From assembly GCA_038199035.1 (NCBI GenBank), contig JBBPZM010000044.1:1-31762 (forward strand): a stretch of DNA of 31,762 bases, read 5' to 3'. Of this stretch, positions 31,384 to 31,762 are shown in pieces. Source of the stretch: DATAEY01 sp038199035 (lineage in GTDB: Bacteria > Actinomycetota > Thermoleophilia > Solirubrobacterales > Solirubrobacteraceae). The translations under genes were made by a program, and so were the position numbers. The notes below the pieces were generated by a model. That model saw nothing but the letters and a program-made list of their open reading frames with translations, searched no databases and had not been told where the DNA came from. Each line of letters starts with the position of its first letter. Position 1 is the stretch's first letter.

Positions 31384-31580
31384 CGGCTCCGGGCGAGGCG
31401 TGGAGGGCGTGGAGGGCGGGGAGGCGGAGAGGGGCAGGAGCGGCGCGGGGGCGCGGCGGCGTGGGGAGCGGACGCGTGAAGGCCCGGGGACCGGGGGCGC
31501 GGCGGGGGAGGGAGAAGCCCGGCGGCGTGGACAGGCGGCGGGGAGGATGGCGGACGCGGGGAGATGGCAGGGGAGTGTTT
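31384..31580 (-). repeat. Purine-rich (plus) / C-rich (minus) low-complexity region
   Basis: About 200 bp rich in G and A on the plus strand (for example GGAGGGCGTGGAGGGCGG), so the minus strand, sense for the MetE-like gene, is C/T-rich and G-poor. It lies between the MetE-like start and the second double palindrome, mirroring the layout at 5213-5468. No protein-like frame is seen. Confidence 0.55.
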
Positions 31581-31588
31581 CCCCCTCC

Positions 31589-31628
31589 TGATAGCCCCCG
31601 CTATCACTATTGATAGCCGGGGCTAGAT
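31589..31628 (-). promoter_or_regulatory. Tandem double palindrome, copy 2 (inverted relative to copy 1)
   Basis: TGATAGC-CCCC-GCTATCA (31589-31606), spacer CTAT, then TGATAGC-CGGG-GCTAGAT (31611-31628), the last half degenerate. The spacer is the reverse complement of ATAG in copy 1, so the element is in opposite orientation. The core and 22-bp period are kept. It lies 234 bp before the MetE-like start and 97 bp before the start of the possible transposase. Confidence 0.6.
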
Positions 31629-31724
31629 GGTTGATTCCGATTTGCCGCGTGGGGCGCGGCGAGGGGACATAAAGAGGGCGCCGAAGGGAGGCGTTGCGAT
31701 TGCAACGTCGACCCAGGAGGCCCC
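31629..31724 (+). other. Region before the last gene, with a CGTTGC palindrome and an AGGAGG site
   Basis: CGTTGC-GATT-GCAACG forms a perfect 6-bp stem at 31692-31707. AGGAGG at 31715-31720 lies 4 nt before the GTG at 31725, the clearest Shine-Dalgarno in this window. A weak TTGCCG/GACATA pair (31642-31671) could be a promoter. Terminal inverted repeats of an insertion element could lie here but cannot be confirmed without the other end. Confidence 0.4.
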
Positions 31725-31762
31725 GTGCACGCCAACCTCGACGCCCTCGTCATCGCACTTTA
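31725..31762 (+). CDS. Start of a possible transposase gene (cut by window end)
   Basis: Only 12 full codons are visible, giving VHANLDALVIAL. This resembles the first residues of DDE transposases of the IS982-like type (a LDALxxALYV-like start), and the strong Shine-Dalgarno 4 nt before GTG supports a real start. The evidence is short, and a transposase is only the best guess. Confidence 0.4.
   Translation, partial: MHANLDALVIAL

Overview
This is a very GC-rich (roughly 70-75%) bacterial chromosome segment with dense, mostly housekeeping gene content. The following point to a high-GC actinobacterium: GTG starts, GTGA/ATGA stop-start overlaps, TAnnnT boxes 4-9 nt before start codons (probable leaderless mRNAs), a SepIVA/DivIVA-like gene after coaD, and a PucR/CdaR-type regulator. 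A Thermoleophilia/Solirubrobacterales-like lineage is my best guess. It rests on gene style and not on any database match.

Layout. 1-865: 3' part of a secreted protein with a duplicated two-cysteine domain. 968-8249: priA, def and fmt, then an unusual intergenic element, then a tightly coupled set of a ribbon-helix-helix (RHH) protein gene, rsmB, a zinc-ribbon gene and rpe. 8265-9638 (minus): a flippase-like membrane protein, divergent from the riboflavin operon ribD-ribE-ribBA-ribH (9657-13188). 13252-14775 (minus): a membrane Ser/Thr kinase, divergent from rpmB. 14797-20420: rpmB, a fakA-like gene, recG, rsmD, coaD and a SepIVA-like gene. 20436-24091: an accessory block, mostly on minus, with an alpha/beta hydrolase, a decayed macro-domain gene, a SnoaL-like protein, acylphosphatase, a coiled-coil PD-(D/E)XK-like protein and a dual-specificity phosphatase. 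24141-27822: an acyl-CoA synthetase and an OmpR-type two-component pair. 27800-28999 (minus): a PucR-like regulator. 29177-30150: a secreted/membrane protein overlapping a zinc-ribbon/PAS protein. 30249-31355 (minus): a stand-alone MetE-core protein. The window ends just inside a possible transposase gene.

How genes work together. The rib genes give a complete GTP plus ribulose-5-phosphate to riboflavin branch, apart from the usual unlinked phosphatase; rpe lies close by in pentose-phosphate metabolism. def and fmt form the N-formyl-methionine cycle. rsmB, rsmD and rpmB serve the ribosome; priA and recG serve replication restart and recombination.

The most interesting signal is a double palindrome, two TGATAGC-N4-GCTATCA units at 22-bp spacing. 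It occurs twice, at 5213-5256 and in inverted orientation at 31589-31628. Each copy is followed, in the sense of one neighbouring gene, by a pyrimidine/C-rich, low-complexity stretch of about 200 bp. At the first locus the next gene encodes an RHH-fold protein, the type of protein that binds tandem operators. At the second locus the gene beyond the C-rich stretch is the MetE-like gene. This could be an undescribed RHH regulon, or a dispersed palindromic repeat; the sequence alone cannot decide.
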